Assembly: GCA_031398055.1 (NCBI GenBank)
Contig: JANNMS010000263.1
Span: 1-64,000 of the forward strand
Direction: 5' to 3'
Source: M3007 sp031398055
Lineage (GTDB): Bacteria; Bacteroidota; Bacteroidia; Chitinophagales; Saprospiraceae
Length of the DNA: 64,000 bases
Positions 1 through 8,181 of this stretch are shown piece by piece. Each line of letters begins with the position of its first letter. Position 1 is the first letter of the stretch. The notes beneath the pieces were generated by a model. That model did no database searches and had not been told where the DNA came from. It worked only from the letters and a program-made list of their open reading frames with translations. A program made the position numbers and the translations under genes.

Positions 1-121
1 CGAAGCCTACTCTGAGATGAATCTTCCGTTTTAAGGGTCGTGGGAGACTACCACGTTGATAGGCGACAGGTGTACGCATGGCAACATGTTCAGCCGAGTC
101 GTACTAATTACCCGTAAGCTT
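1..121 (+). rRNA. rrl: 23S ribosomal RNA, 3' end (partial)
   Basis: This is the terminal domain of a large-subunit rRNA; the rest lies before the window. The stretch contains the conserved end-of-23S text around GTACGCATGGCAACATG and GAGTCGTACTAATTACCCG, which precedes the last helix. The 3' boundary near 121 is placed by this resemblance and could be off by several bases. The spacer to the 5S gene (122-280) is AT-rich, with no tRNA, and carries a few CCAATC/AACCAATC words like those in the intergenic repeats further along. Confidence 0.9.
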
Positions 122-280
122 CCTTTTTTTTACTCTTTTTATTTGTTTGATTTCTAAAAAATTTCTTCTTGAAACATCTACCCTCCCCCTTGTCTATGTT
201 AAAAAAAATGTTGACAGGTTGATAAATTCCTGGCCAGATACCAATCTCCAGTAACCAATCATCCAATCATACAAGAATTG

Positions 281-393
281 TTGGTGCCTTTGGCGGCGGG
301 GATCCACCTCTTCCCTTTCCGAACAGAGCCGTTAAGCCCGCCTGCGCTGATGGTACTTGGGCAGATGCCCAGGGAGAGTAAGTCGGTGCCAAC
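281..393 (+). rRNA. rrf: 5S ribosomal RNA
   Basis: The 113-nt span has a 5S form: the ends TTGGTGCC and GGTGCCAAC-like sequence pair to close helix I, and the conserved loop text CCGAACAGAGCCGTTAAG sits in the middle. It is the last gene of an rRNA operon whose 23S end is at 1-121, and it is followed at once by a rho-independent terminator. The outer ends are estimated from helix I pairing. Confidence 0.9.
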
Positions 394-405
394 TCAATAA
401 AAATT

Positions 406-439
406 AGCCCCGCTCGATTTTTCGAGACGGGGCTTTTTT
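406..439 (+). terminator. rRNA operon terminator
   Basis: AGCCCCG and CGGGGCT arms, with a CTCGA/TCGAG inner stem, are followed by a run of T. It ends the rRNA operon. The stop codon of the convergent minus-strand gene (438-440) lies in the T-run, so the hairpin may serve both directions. Confidence 0.9.
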
Positions 440-875
440 ATATCCGGCTGCATCCCCGGGTTCCTGAGGCTTCCATTTTTGCTTGTTTTCTTGGCCGGCC
501 CAACGGAGGGTACACGATTTTTCCATCCGCATATTTGAACGGCTGCTTTTTCTTCCCCCGCATTTTGTCCAAACGAAGCACCGCTTTAAAATCCCCGCTT
601 TCTTTTTTCCAGATTCTCAATTCCGGGAACAATTTGAAAAGCTCAAACAGTACTTCCCGCATTTTGAGCAGGCATACCGAGGAGGCGTCCGTTGCCTTTT
701 GATTCCTGAAAAACAATTTCATCCGGGTCAGCTCGCTCGAACTCAGTGCCAGTTGTCGCGAGAATTGAACTGCCGTAAAACCCAGGCATTTCCTGGAAAT
801 CTCGTTTAGACTTGCATAAAGTACCTTCGAAAACAAGGCCTTGTCGGAAATGGCAAATGCGTCAAATTTCCTCAT
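438..875 (-). CDS. hypothetical basic protein, 145 aa, AT-hook-like tail
   Basis: I do not recognise this family. The 145-residue product (from the ATG at 875; a TTG seven codons upstream is also open) is rich in Lys, Arg and Phe with no signal peptide. The middle (KALFSKVLYASLNEISRKCLG) looks helical and may be a small helix-turn-helix-like fold, but that is inference. Near the end, PPLGRPRKQAK has the GRPRK core of AT-hook DNA-binding motifs, so a nucleoid or DNA-binding role is possible. It converges on the rRNA operon and ends inside its terminator. An N-terminal region of about 350 bases upstream holds no gene. Confidence 0.6.
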   Translation of the reverse strand: MRKFDAFAISDKALFSKVLYASLNEISRKCLGFTAVQFSRQLALSSSELTRMKLFFRNQKATDASSVCLLKMREVLFELFKLFPELRIWKKESGDFKAVLRLDKMRGKKKQPFKYADGKIVYPPLGRPRKQAKMEASGTRGCSRI

Positions 876-1270
876 GTTTGGTTTGATGTTTGGCAAATAA
901 TGCTTATTTCAAAACAAATTTACAAAACATCCCTTTTTTCACTACACCTTCATTTGAAATTTTTTAAAATTTATATTTTAAAAAAAATTCCCTAATCCAT
1001 TGACTTTCAATTCCTTAATCAATTTTCTTGTTCGAAAAAAAGGGAAGTTTCACATCAAATAAAATTCACTCTAACTGCCATCTTTTGGGGGCAATGCTTG
1101 AATTTTCTAAAAATATCCTTCCGCCCAATGAAAAGCCAAAAGGTTCGGCACTGCGGTACGAGCGGTTTTCGAGGTAGATACCATCTCGATTTTTTGATAC
1201 GGGGCATTTTTATGCCAAGGTTAATTCTGAAAAAAACACAACCACCTCTACCCTATTTTCCCATCCACAA
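876..1270. other. gene-free AT-rich stretch
   Basis: No convincing gene is seen. The sequence is AT-rich (long A and T runs at 900-1060) and likely holds the promoter of the minus-strand gene ending at 438. A short palindrome, CGAGGTAGATACCATCTCG, lies near 1170. Small open frames here have no protein-like composition. Confidence 0.5.
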
Positions 1271-1310
1271 AGAAAAAAAGAGCGCAGTTTTTTGACTGCG
1301 CTCTTTTTTA
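1271..1310 (-). terminator. strong bidirectional hairpin terminator
   Basis: AAAGAGCGCAGT and ACTGCGCTCTTT pair perfectly around TTTTTG, with A-run and T-run on either side. It lies 19 bases past the stop of the minus-strand gene at 1329 and is the best evidence that this small gene is transcribed. Confidence 0.85.
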
Positions 1311-1328
1311 AGCCAATTTGAATACATT

Positions 1329-1532
1329 TTACATCCCTTTTTTCGACCCGCCTTTAAAACTTTTGCCTTTGTTGCCGGGATTTCCCGATTTTGGAGAGTT
1401 GAAATTGTTGAATTTTTTGGCAAAAGGATTGAACGGCGGTTTTTTCGGCGCGACTGGTTTAGCAGGTTTCGGGTCAACCGGTTTTTCTTCCGGGGTAGGA
1501 TTTTCTTTTTCTTCCGACATTTTTTGAATCAT
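1329..1532 (-). CDS. small Pro/Lys-rich low-complexity protein, 67 aa
   Basis: Unrecognised. The product starts MIQKMSEEK and is almost entirely disordered: an acidic start, a PxP/KP-rich middle, and a Gly/Ser/Lys-rich basic end (KGGSKKGM). It has no signal peptide or membrane segment. It might be a small ribosome- or nucleic-acid-associated protein, but nothing proves this. Support for a real gene is its distinct non-random composition and the strong terminator 19 bases downstream. The start is uncertain: ATGs at 1520, 1532 and a longer frame from 1577 are all open. Confidence 0.5.
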   Translation of the reverse strand: MIQKMSEEKENPTPEEKPVDPKPAKPVAPKKPPFNPFAKKFNNFNSPKSGNPGNKGKSFKGGSKKGM

Positions 1533-1615
1533 TTTATGCCCAAGCATTGCAGTTCGGGCGTGATTAATTTGAGGCAAAATTACGAGAAGAAACCGAAAAA
1601 AATCCGCACCAATCT

Positions 1616-3316
1616 TTACAAAACTTTTTCAGTCAGCAAGCGGCGCAAAATCGTTTTGTCCAAAGCCTGATTTTCCGATTTTGCTTCCATCCAACCCAAA
1701 ATAATTTGAAAGGATTTGGGCTTCTTCAGGTCGTTGTGCAATTTTTGGAGTATCAAAAAATGCTGTGCCACCACGTTTTTTGCCGCCGAAGATTTTGGAA
1801 GATGTGCCATCAAAACCTGAAACATCTTGCAAAATGATTTGTCAAATTCGTCCAGACTTCCCTTAATTTTGGTCAATCGGTTCTGAAAACTTTGGATAAT
1901 GTGCTCCGGGTAAAGATGCCCGTTAAATTGCCCCATTTCATATTTTGTCACCAACAAAAAATAGGATGACGAGACCAAACTCGCCGCGTTCACCACTTTC
2001 AACTGGTCATTTTCATTTTCCAAAAACCATTTTTCAGCCTCTTCCCATCGGTTTTTGGTTGCGTAAAACAGGCCGCCAAGAAAAAATATGGCCTGCAAAT
2101 GTGGTTTGGGAATTTCATGATGATAAGTTTTCAATAAAATCCAGATCCGTTTTTCCTCCAACCAACCAATCGCCTTGTCAAACCTTTTTTCGTCGGCCAT
2201 AAACATCGAGATTTTCAGGTAAGCCACCGTTTTCATAAACATCACCTCCGACATTTTTTTGGCGGCGATTTTTTCAAAAAACTGAAAAACTTCCTCGTCC
2301 TGCTTGTTCAAATAAATCGCCATCAAAATGTAATTCATCAAATTCGACAGTGTTCGATTGGGGTTTTCGCTTAAAAAAATGGGATCGGACATGATAATTT
2401 CAACGATTTTCCGCTGGTGGAAATGCGTTTTTTCCCAATCCGAAGTGCCCAAAAATTTGTAGCCATCGTCGGGATGCCGCCGGGCAAGCACCGAAAAATT
2501 GGCCATCGTATTTTGCCAAAGAATTTTCCCATCCTTTGTCAAATGCTGCGGCTCTTCCGGAAATTTTTGGATAAAAAGTTCGACGCAGCGGGCAAAAACT
2601 GCATCGTTTTTAAGTTGTTTTTGCGTCCCAATCCCAGTAAAAGATTCTTGGTTGATGGCCCGCAAAATGGTCATTTCTTTCAAATTCTCGATGGCAGCCA
2701 ACTCCGATTTTTCAATTTCCCGGAGTTTTTCGTGCATCGATTTTCGTTCGTTTTCGTCCTGCGTTTTCATAAAAACCTGCCGTTCGGCACGAAGCAAATA
2801 GGATTGCAATTCAAACAGACCCAAATGTTCTGAAATCTCTTTGGCTTTGACAATCAATTCTTTACATTCAACGAGCAAATCTTTTTCCATCAAAAATTGG
2901 ATGTCTTTAAACATCGTCAGCAGGTCATGCAATTGGCTTTTTTGCTCGTTTTGATATCGGGCACTTTCCAAAATCCGAGGGTACAGGTAATTGCAAATCC
3001 GGCTCAAATCGCCCGTTTTAATTTTTGTCTGCTTCGAAAATTTTTGCCAAAAAATTTCATAAAAAAGGTAGTCAATCTGGTTCGACGCCGATTCGTCATG
3101 CGGGTCGGAGTGTTTCAATTTTTTTTGTGCCGCATCCAAACAAATATTTACCAAATCGAAAAGGACGACGTAGGTCAAATCGTCGGTTTTGCTGCCGTGA
3201 AATGCCGCAGATTTTTTAAAATCCTGTTTTTGTTTTGAAGAAAGCGCATGGATTAGCCGCCAAACTTTGGTCAAATAAGGCAAGTTTCTGGGCTCTGATT
3301 TTTCGTTCAAATTCAT
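1616..3316 (-). CDS. hypothetical helical-repeat protein, 566 aa
   Basis: A long cytoplasmic-looking protein without signal peptide. Its composition (rich in Lys, Glu, Leu, Phe; many amphipathic helices such as WLEEKRIWILLKTYHHE and GWLEEKR/AEKWFLENEN pairs) suggests alpha-solenoid, TPR-like repeats through most of its length. It begins MNLNEKSEPRNLPYLTKVWRLIHALSSKQKQDFKK, a short helical head seen in large uncharacterised Bacteroidota proteins. I cannot name a function; protein-protein scaffolding is an inference from the solenoid look. It is monocistronic as far as can be seen, followed by the small Pro/Lys-rich gene after 84 bases. Confidence 0.85.
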   Translation of the reverse strand: MNLNEKSEPRNLPYLTKVWRLIHALSSKQKQDFKKSAAFHGSKTDDLTYVVLFDLVNICLDAAQKKLKHSDPHDESASNQIDYLFYEIFWQKFSKQTKIKTGDLSRICNYLYPRILESARYQNEQKSQLHDLLTMFKDIQFLMEKDLLVECKELIVKAKEISEHLGLFELQSYLLRAERQVFMKTQDENERKSMHEKLREIEKSELAAIENLKEMTILRAINQESFTGIGTQKQLKNDAVFARCVELFIQKFPEEPQHLTKDGKILWQNTMANFSVLARRHPDDGYKFLGTSDWEKTHFHQRKIVEIIMSDPIFLSENPNRTLSNLMNYILMAIYLNKQDEEVFQFFEKIAAKKMSEVMFMKTVAYLKISMFMADEKRFDKAIGWLEEKRIWILLKTYHHEIPKPHLQAIFFLGGLFYATKNRWEEAEKWFLENENDQLKVVNAASLVSSSYFLLVTKYEMGQFNGHLYPEHIIQSFQNRLTKIKGSLDEFDKSFCKMFQVLMAHLPKSSAAKNVVAQHFLILQKLHNDLKKPKSFQIILGWMEAKSENQALDKTILRRLLTEKVL

Positions 3317-3861
3317 CTTATTTAATTGAAAATCAAATAGTTACAGGTCGGTAATTTCTGTCTGAAATTGTAAATATCCGACAAAACTCGGGTTGCCAAA
3401 AAAATTTATCACAATACTTTTGTTGCATCGCAAAAAGCACACGGCAATTCTGTTTCATCTTTTTTCCAAAATCCCAAATGCAAGCCGTGCTTGCAGCCCC
3501 AAAAATCGCCATCCCTTTGACCCGTCCATGAACCCAATGAAAGATGACCCCAAATTTCTTTTTCAAATTACAAAATGACTTGTATTTCTTCAATCTAACG
3601 TACCGTCAGTTTTTTACCCACAAACATCTGTAATTCAACAAAACCTGTTTATTTCCCTGAAAAAATTACAAACAAACGCTTCAACGGCCTAACATTTCTT
3701 CAAAATAAACCTACCGTAAAAACCCGGTCAACTGCAAGTTGGCTGGGTTTTTTGTTTTCAATCCCGGCTTTGATTGTAGTTTTGTGCGAAATATTTTCAA
3801 GGCACATTTTGCGTTTGACAATGGATTTTGGAAAATTTTTCAATCACTTTAAATTTTTACA
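3317..3861. other. gene-free stretch with a lone terminator
   Basis: About 545 bases separate two divergent genes. No open frame is persuasive. The only clear element is the hairpin at 3723-3753 (annotated separately), which has no gene in front of it. Confidence 0.5.
3723..3753 (+). terminator. orphan rho-independent terminator
   Basis: CCCGGTCAACT and AGTTGGCTGGG pair around GCA (with two G-T pairs), followed by six T. No upstream plus-strand gene is visible, so it may end a small RNA starting somewhere in 3600-3720, or be a relic. Confidence 0.6.
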
Positions 3862-4056
3862 ATGAAAAAATACCTGTTTTTCACCCTCCTTTTTTCCCTT
3901 TTTTCGGTAGTCATTTTGCCTTCATGTTCCAGAAAATCGGGTTGCCCCGCCAACGAAAGTTTGAAACCCAAAACCAATAAAAAAGGCGAAATTATCGGCA
4001 ACAAAAAGCACAAATCGGGCTTGTTCCCGAAAGGCATGGCAAAAAAAATGAAGTAA
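3862..4056 (+). CDS. small lipoprotein, 64 aa
   Basis: A 64-residue protein with a lipoprotein signal: Lys-rich start (MKKYL), hydrophobic core, and lipobox ILPSC with the lipidated Cys at 22. The mature part is about 43 residues, very basic (NKKHKSGLFPKGMAKKMK) and glycine-containing. It should sit in an envelope membrane facing the periplasm. It lies 4 bases ahead of the coaX frame and is probably cotranscribed with it. Function unknown. Confidence 0.8.
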   Translation: MKKYLFFTLLFSLFSVVILPSCSRKSGCPANESLKPKTNKKGEIIGNKKHKSGLFPKGMAKKMK

Positions 4057-4060
4057 TGGT

Positions 4061-4819
4061 ATGCCTCATTCCTCATTCCTCATTCCTCATTCCTTCAATT
4101 TAGTCCTCGACATCGGCAACACGCGAGCCAAATCTGCCATTTTTCAACAAAATAAATTGGTGGAGCAAGCGGTTTGGGCAGGCCGCACGTTTGAGGTTTT
4201 GGAAAAATTAGTGGCCGAAAAACGCATCGAAAAATGCCTGATTTCCTCGGTCGCTGAGCCAAACGAAGCACTTTTCAAGTTTTTAAAATCAAAATTTGAC
4301 GTCCGGGAATTGGACAGCACGACTCCCCTGCCCTTCCAAAATCAGTACGCCACGCCCGAAACTTTGGGAAAAGACAGATTGGCGGCGGTGGCCGGCGCGC
4401 AGATTTTGTTTCCAGAAAAAAATGTTTTGGTCATTGATTTTGGTACTTGCATCAAATATGAATTATTGACCGCCGCAGGCGAATATCTCGGCGGAAACAT
4501 TGCCCCCGGCGCGGAAATGCGGTTGAAAGCGATGCAACATTTCACTGCCCGACTGCCGAAACCGCCGTTTTTCCTGCCCGAAAACCCGGTGGGAAATTCG
4601 ACCGAAACGGCTTTGCAAAATGGCGGGCTGCGCGGCGTGATTTTCGAAACGGAAGGTGTCATCCGGCTTTTTAAAAAAAAATACGGCATCCTGCAAACCA
4701 TTTTGACAGGTGGGGATGCCCAATTTTTTGAACCATCTTTGCGGCCTAAAAAACAGATTTGCGTCCAGCCAGATTTGGTTTTGATTGGTTTGAACGCGAT
4801 TTTGGAGTTTGGAAAATAA
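4061..4819 (+). CDS. coaX: type III pantothenate kinase
   Basis: Phosphorylates pantothenate, the first step of CoA synthesis. It has ASKHA-fold CoaX marks: LVLDIGNTRAKS (phosphate loop, Asp17), GKDR at 103-106, VIDFGT with Asp126, GGNIAPG, and a C-terminal LTGGDA. Length (252) is usual. The first 12 residues (MPHSSFLIPHSF) are encoded by a CCTCATT tandem repeat and are probably not ancestral; the conserved domain starts at about residue 13, where no ATG is present, so the repeat-borne ATG at 4061 is the likely start. Neighbours are a small lipoprotein upstream and an outer-membrane barrel gene starting 13 bases downstream; coaX next to an outer-membrane barrel gene is a familiar arrangement in Bacteroidota. 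Confidence 0.93.
   Translation: MPHSSFLIPHSFNLVLDIGNTRAKSAIFQQNKLVEQAVWAGRTFEVLEKLVAEKRIEKCLISSVAEPNEALFKFLKSKFDVRELDSTTPLPFQNQYATPETLGKDRLAAVAGAQILFPEKNVLVIDFGTCIKYELLTAAGEYLGGNIAPGAEMRLKAMQHFTARLPKPPFFLPENPVGNSTETALQNGGLRGVIFETEGVIRLFKKKYGILQTILTGGDAQFFEPSLRPKKQICVQPDLVLIGLNAILEFGK
4064..4091. repeat. (CCTCATT)4 tandem repeat
   Basis: Four exact copies of CCTCATT lie at the start of the coaX frame and encode residues of its N-terminal extension. Unit count is not a multiple of three per copy, so slippage by one unit would shift the frame. Confidence 0.9.
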
Positions 4820-4832
4820 ATCTAAAAATTTA

Positions 4833-6173
4833 ATGAAATTATTCATCACAGTACTCTTTTGCCTTTCAACATTGGCAATTTTTGCCCAACCCAAACAAAA
4901 TTCACCCTATTCGAGATACGGTTTGGGCGACCCGTTTCCACAATATTTTGCGCAGCAGGCGGCGATGGGCGGTTTGACGACGGCCAATCACGACCCGTTC
5001 CATTTGAATTTGACCAACCCCGCCTCGTTTGGATATCTCCGGGCGACTGCTTTTGAAACGGGTTTGTACGCAAAAAACAGCAGTTTCAAATCCAACACTT
5101 CCAATTTGAATTCGTGGAGCGGCAATTTGACCCATTTTGCGCTCGGTTTCACGTTGAAAAGCCCGGTCAATGAAGCACTCGACCGCAAAAAATCACCGTG
5201 GAAATATGGGATGGGTTTTGGCATCACGCCGTACAGTTTGGTGGGTTATAACATCGCAACTTTGGCAAATCCGCCCGATTTGGGCATCGTTTCCAATGAA
5301 TTTGAGGGAAAAGGCGGGATTTATCAACTGACTTGGGGCGCGGCGGCGAAGTACAAAAACACCAGTTTTGGCGGAAAACTGGGCTGGGTTTTCGGAAAAT
5401 CGGCCTACGAAAACACGACGACTTTCCGTGACAGCATTCAAGCGTCATCCATCCATTATCAAAATAATTTCAGAGAAGAACTTTTAATCAATGGTTTGAC
5501 TTGGAAATTGGGCGTGATGCACGATTTTAATTTAAAATTTGACCCAAACAACAAAGAATTGGCAACCGAGTGGATTACCGCAGGTTTGACATTTAATGCC
5601 AACCACAAATTGAACGGCACTGGAAATACCTTGAAAATCAGGAGCAGAGGCCGAAATTCCAACGGCACTTATGCCAGCCCAGACACTTTGGTTTACCTGC
5701 CGGACCAAAATGCAGACGTCACTTTGCCCGCGACGGTCAGTTTGGGTTTGACTTACGTAAAAGCAAATAAATTGAAACTCGGCGTACAATATGACTACGC
5801 CGCTTGGTCAAATTACGAAAACAACATCCGCCCATTCAAAATGCGGAACACTTCGAGCATCGCGGCGGGACTGGAATATATTCCTAATTTTAGTTCATAC
5901 AACAAAGCGTTGGCGCGCGTCCGGTATCGTGTTGGCGCATATTATCGGCAAGATTCGCGCATCATCAACAATGAAAATGTGGACGACCTCGGTATTTCTT
6001 TTGGTTTTGGATTGCCCGTGATTTTGCCCCGGCAAGGCACTTCGTTTGTCAACACGTCTTTTGAATTGGGGAAAATTGGCGGCGGAACGAGTGTCGAGGA
6101 GGCCTATTTTCGGATAAATTTGGGTTTCACTTTGAACGATAATTCGTGGTTTTACAAACGCAGATTTGAGTAA
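4833..6173 (+). CDS. outer-membrane beta-barrel protein, FadL/OmpP1-like
   Basis: A 446-residue protein from ATG 4833 (MKLFITVLFCLSTLAIFAQ signal peptide, cleavage after FAQ). The mature start has the YSRYGLGDPFPQYFAQQAAMGG pattern typical of Bacteroidota FadL/TodX-like barrels (aromatic/Gly-rich N-terminal hatch), followed by alternating amphipathic strands to a terminal strand ending in Phe-Glu. It probably lets a hydrophobic compound cross the outer membrane; the substrate cannot be told. It follows coaX by 13 bases, likely as one operon, and ends right at an inverted repeat. Confidence 0.85.
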   Translation: MKLFITVLFCLSTLAIFAQPKQNSPYSRYGLGDPFPQYFAQQAAMGGLTTANHDPFHLNLTNPASFGYLRATAFETGLYAKNSSFKSNTSNLNSWSGNLTHFALGFTLKSPVNEALDRKKSPWKYGMGFGITPYSLVGYNIATLANPPDLGIVSNEFEGKGGIYQLTWGAAAKYKNTSFGGKLGWVFGKSAYENTTTFRDSIQASSIHYQNNFREELLINGLTWKLGVMHDFNLKFDPNNKELATEWITAGLTFNANHKLNGTGNTLKIRSRGRNSNGTYASPDTLVYLPDQNADVTLPATVSLGLTYVKANKLKLGVQYDYAAWSNYENNIRPFKMRNTSSIAAGLEYIPNFSSYNKALARVRYRVGAYYRQDSRIINNENVDDLGISFGFGLPVILPRQGTSFVNTSFELGKIGGGTSVEEAYFRINLGFTLNDNSWFYKRRFE

Positions 6174-6260
6174 TAGTTATTGGTTATTGGGGAATTGGTT
6201 ATTGGTGTGCGCAGCCGGATAACCAATTCCCCAATAACCAATTTCCCAATAACCAGTAAC
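6174..6260. repeat. inverted repeat of TTATTGG/AATAACC words
   Basis: Left arm words GTTATTGG and GGGGAATTGG are answered by AACCAATTCCCCAATAACC in the right arm, around a short centre (TGTGCGCAGCCGG). It begins right after the stop codon of the barrel gene. Related words recur at 9354-9450, 53258-53290 and 59681-59757. Confidence 0.85.
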
Positions 6261-6290
6261 AAAAAAGGATGCCCTTTGTCAAAGGCATCC
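6261..6290 (-). terminator. terminator of the HEXXH lipoprotein gene
   Basis: On the minus strand GGATGCC and GGCATCC pair around TTTGACAAAG-like loop and are followed by a T-run (A-run at 6261-6266 on the plus strand). Confidence 0.8.
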
Positions 6291-6326
6291 AGTGTGCAAG
6301 CAGTTCAGGAGATTACAGCCACAGAA

Positions 6327-7412
6327 TCAACGGTTTGAACCAGTTGACGGCGTGTGGCCTTCACCTGAGATTAGTATTTTTTCAATCTCATTTATCAAGT
6401 TTTTGCCCGGCTCAGAAAATTTTGCGATGACCGACGCGTCATGTTTCGATTGCATCAAAAAAGCAAAATTATCGGCCAGCACCTCGTCCGGGTGGATAAT
6501 GTAGTGCGTGTTGTCCTTGATTTGGCGGAAAAAATCGGGCAATTCGCGCAAATTCAACGTGCTCGAAAAACCGTCGGCTGCCGTCACCACTTTCCAGCGA
6601 TTTCCTTCCGGTTTGATTTCAAACAAATTGAATTCGAGATAACTGAAAAACTCAGATTTTTCGGTTTTGAAACCCACTTCGTTCGCATAAATTATCGGAA
6701 TGGCTTCGATTGCCTGCCCGGATTTGGTTTGGAGCGAGATCTTTTGGGCAAAATTCACACCGTCCGGGTTGAAAAGTGTGCGAGCCGCCAAACCTTCCGG
6801 CAAGATAAGTTTTTGAAAATCAATGTTTTCGAAGCCAATCAAGCCGTAAAGTTGGTTGCGTTTTTTCTCGTTCAAACGACTGTAAACATGAAACAATTCG
6901 TGAAACATGGTGGTCGTGAAAGCAGTCTTGTCTCGATTTTCCAATTCATTTTCTGGGATGACGATGCAGTTTTCGCGGGTATAATAAACGCCGTCACCGT
7001 AATGTTTTCCTTTTGTTTTTATCAATTTCAGGTCGCGGGGAAACAAATCTTTCGAGACCGATTCGCAGGTTTTGAAAACGTGTTCCATCACCGAGGCCAC
7101 AAATTCAGTTTCTTTTCCGGTAAAATTTTCGACATCAGATTTCAAAAATTGCAGGTATTCATCTTTCAAATTTTCGCGGGTTTCGCCGTCGCGGAGCGGG
7201 CGTTTCATTTGGATTGAAATTTCGGAAGCCGTTACTTTTTCAAAAAAACCATCGAACCGATCGATGGTAATCGCATCGGCAGCTTCGGTGCTGTCCAAAA
7301 GCATCAAACGGGTGTTCGGGCTTAGTTGAACTTCGGCCAGCGGCTGTTGCGCCGAGCACGAAAAAAGCAGAACAAATGGGAGCAGGCCAATCAGGATAAC
7401 TTTGATTTTCAT
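6327..7412 (-). CDS. putative zinc metallopeptidase lipoprotein
   Basis: A 361-residue lipoprotein: lipobox LLFSC puts the lipidated Cys at 19. A gluzincin-type zinc motif HELFH occurs at 171-175 within MFHELFHVYSRL, and about 150 residues later PDEVLADNFAFL offers a plausible third ligand Glu/Asp. The C-terminal end is ragged (EGHTPSTGSNR). It is probably an envelope-anchored peptidase; the substrate is unknown and the family name is not one I can give. It has its own terminator and appears monocistronic. Confidence 0.8.
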   Translation of the reverse strand: MKIKVILIGLLPFVLLFSCSAQQPLAEVQLSPNTRLMLLDSTEAADAITIDRFDGFFEKVTASEISIQMKRPLRDGETRENLKDEYLQFLKSDVENFTGKETEFVASVMEHVFKTCESVSKDLFPRDLKLIKTKGKHYGDGVYYTRENCIVIPENELENRDKTAFTTTMFHELFHVYSRLNEKKRNQLYGLIGFENIDFQKLILPEGLAARTLFNPDGVNFAQKISLQTKSGQAIEAIPIIYANEVGFKTEKSEFFSYLEFNLFEIKPEGNRWKVVTAADGFSSTLNLRELPDFFRQIKDNTHYIIHPDEVLADNFAFLMQSKHDASVIAKFSEPGKNLINEIEKILISGEGHTPSTGSNR

Positions 7413-7544
7413 ATTTTCAAAAAATTAGATTTTTTCCCTAACCATGTAGATTTTGAACGACCTACATATTTTTATTTTCCACAAATATCCATGCGTCACT
7501 TGCTTACCATTCTTTGAAAAATGCCTAATGAAAGTTGGCTGACA

Positions 7545-7590
7545 AAAAATAAAAACGCCCTGTCGGGCGGTGGCCAAAACAGGGCGTTTT
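7545..7590 (-). terminator. terminator-like hairpin
   Basis: AAAACGCCCTGT pairs with ACAGGGCGTTTT; read on the minus strand it is followed by TTTTTATTTTTTG. It is about 300 bases downstream of the nearest minus-strand gene (7891-8133), so it may end a read-through transcript or a small RNA from the repeat region. Confidence 0.7.
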
Positions 7591-7701
7591 CGGGGAGTTC
7601 GTCGAAAAATGAAATCAAATTTTAGGCAGGTCGGCTTTTGTGCCTTTGCGAAATTCAACTAACCTTGAACTGTCCACAAAATCTTGCATCTAAATATACC
7701 A

Positions 7702-7883
7702 AGCCGCAGAGCGGCGGAATCTTTGTAGCATTTGGCAAAAAAAGGGAGAATTGAAGGTGCAGCGCACCGAAATATCTCGGTGCGCTGCACCTTAACAAAT
7801 TAATTGCCCGAACGGGTTTCTACAAATATTTTGGTGCGCTGCACCTGTTTTCGGCAACGCTTAAATTTTGGTGCGTTCAACCT
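7702..7883. repeat. GGTGCGCTGCACC-type palindromic repeat
   Basis: A perfect hairpin at 7754-7793 (AAGGTGCAGCGCACCGA, loop AATATC, reverse arm) is followed by two further partial copies of GGTGCGCTGCACC/GGTGCG at about 7831 and 7870. The left side carries CCGCAGAGCGGCGGAATC and TTTGTAGC, the right side TCTACAAATATTT. It looks like a small non-coding repeat element. Confidence 0.8.
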
Positions 7884-7890
7884 GAAAATC

Positions 7891-8133
7891 TTACTGTTCA
7901 TAAAAATCAAATTTTGAAACAGTTACGGTTGGGAATGGTGCATCCCCTTTAAATTTTTGAACAGCAAGCAATCGAGGGTTTTTGGCTTTTTTTGTAATTA
8001 TTTTGGTCGGTTTTTGCCCCATTTCACGTTGTTGCAAAAACATCAAGTAATCCAAATATGCTTGAAGTTGGGACAAATATTTTGGTTCGAGTTGACCCAA
8101 GACTTGTTCGATAGAAATTGAATTTGCAGTCAT
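7891..8133 (-). CDS. small antitoxin-like (DUF2281-type?) protein, 80 aa
   Basis: The N-terminal half (SIEQVLGQLEPKYLSQLQAYLDYLMFLQQRE) is an amphipathic two-helix segment resembling the DUF2281/VapB-like pattern of small antitoxin-associated proteins. The C-terminal half is basic and then ends KFDFYEQ. There is no toxin-like gene beside it: the flanks are non-coding repeats. It could be an orphan antitoxin or a solitary regulator; the family assignment is tentative. Confidence 0.6.
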   Translation of the reverse strand: MTANSISIEQVLGQLEPKYLSQLQAYLDYLMFLQQREMGQKPTKIITKKAKNPRLLAVQKFKGDAPFPTVTVSKFDFYEQ

Positions 8134-8181
8134 TTCTTAAATTTTTTGTTCAAAAGTATTGAAAATTCAATCTCAAAAACA

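Larger units (their letters stand above)
7413..7890. other. gene-free stretch with terminator and repeat
   Basis: About 480 bases without a credible gene. It holds a minus-strand terminator (7545-7590) and a palindromic repeat element (7702-7883). A 77-residue frame spanning the terminator is not credible. Confidence 0.6.

Noticed and set aside
122..280. tRNA gene in the 23S-5S spacer
   Set aside because: No cloverleaf or TTCGA-type T arm could be found; only AT-rich sequence and CCAATC words are present.
1098..1295. 65-codon plus-strand frame
   Set aside because: It runs into the terminator hairpin at 1271-1310 and has random-looking composition.
3333..3593. 86-codon minus-strand frame upstream of the 566-aa gene
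   Set aside because: Composition (Cys, Trp and Phe clusters) is not protein-like and it spans the likely promoter; no supporting terminator or homology.
4064..4091. CCTCATT repeats as a CRISPR-like or phase-variation array
   Set aside because: There are no spacers. Phase variation of coaX is unlikely because it would be lethal unless the gene is redundant; kept only as a tandem repeat.
7425..7658. 77-codon minus-strand frame
   Set aside because: It spans the strong hairpin at 7545-7590 and has no start context or protein-like pattern.
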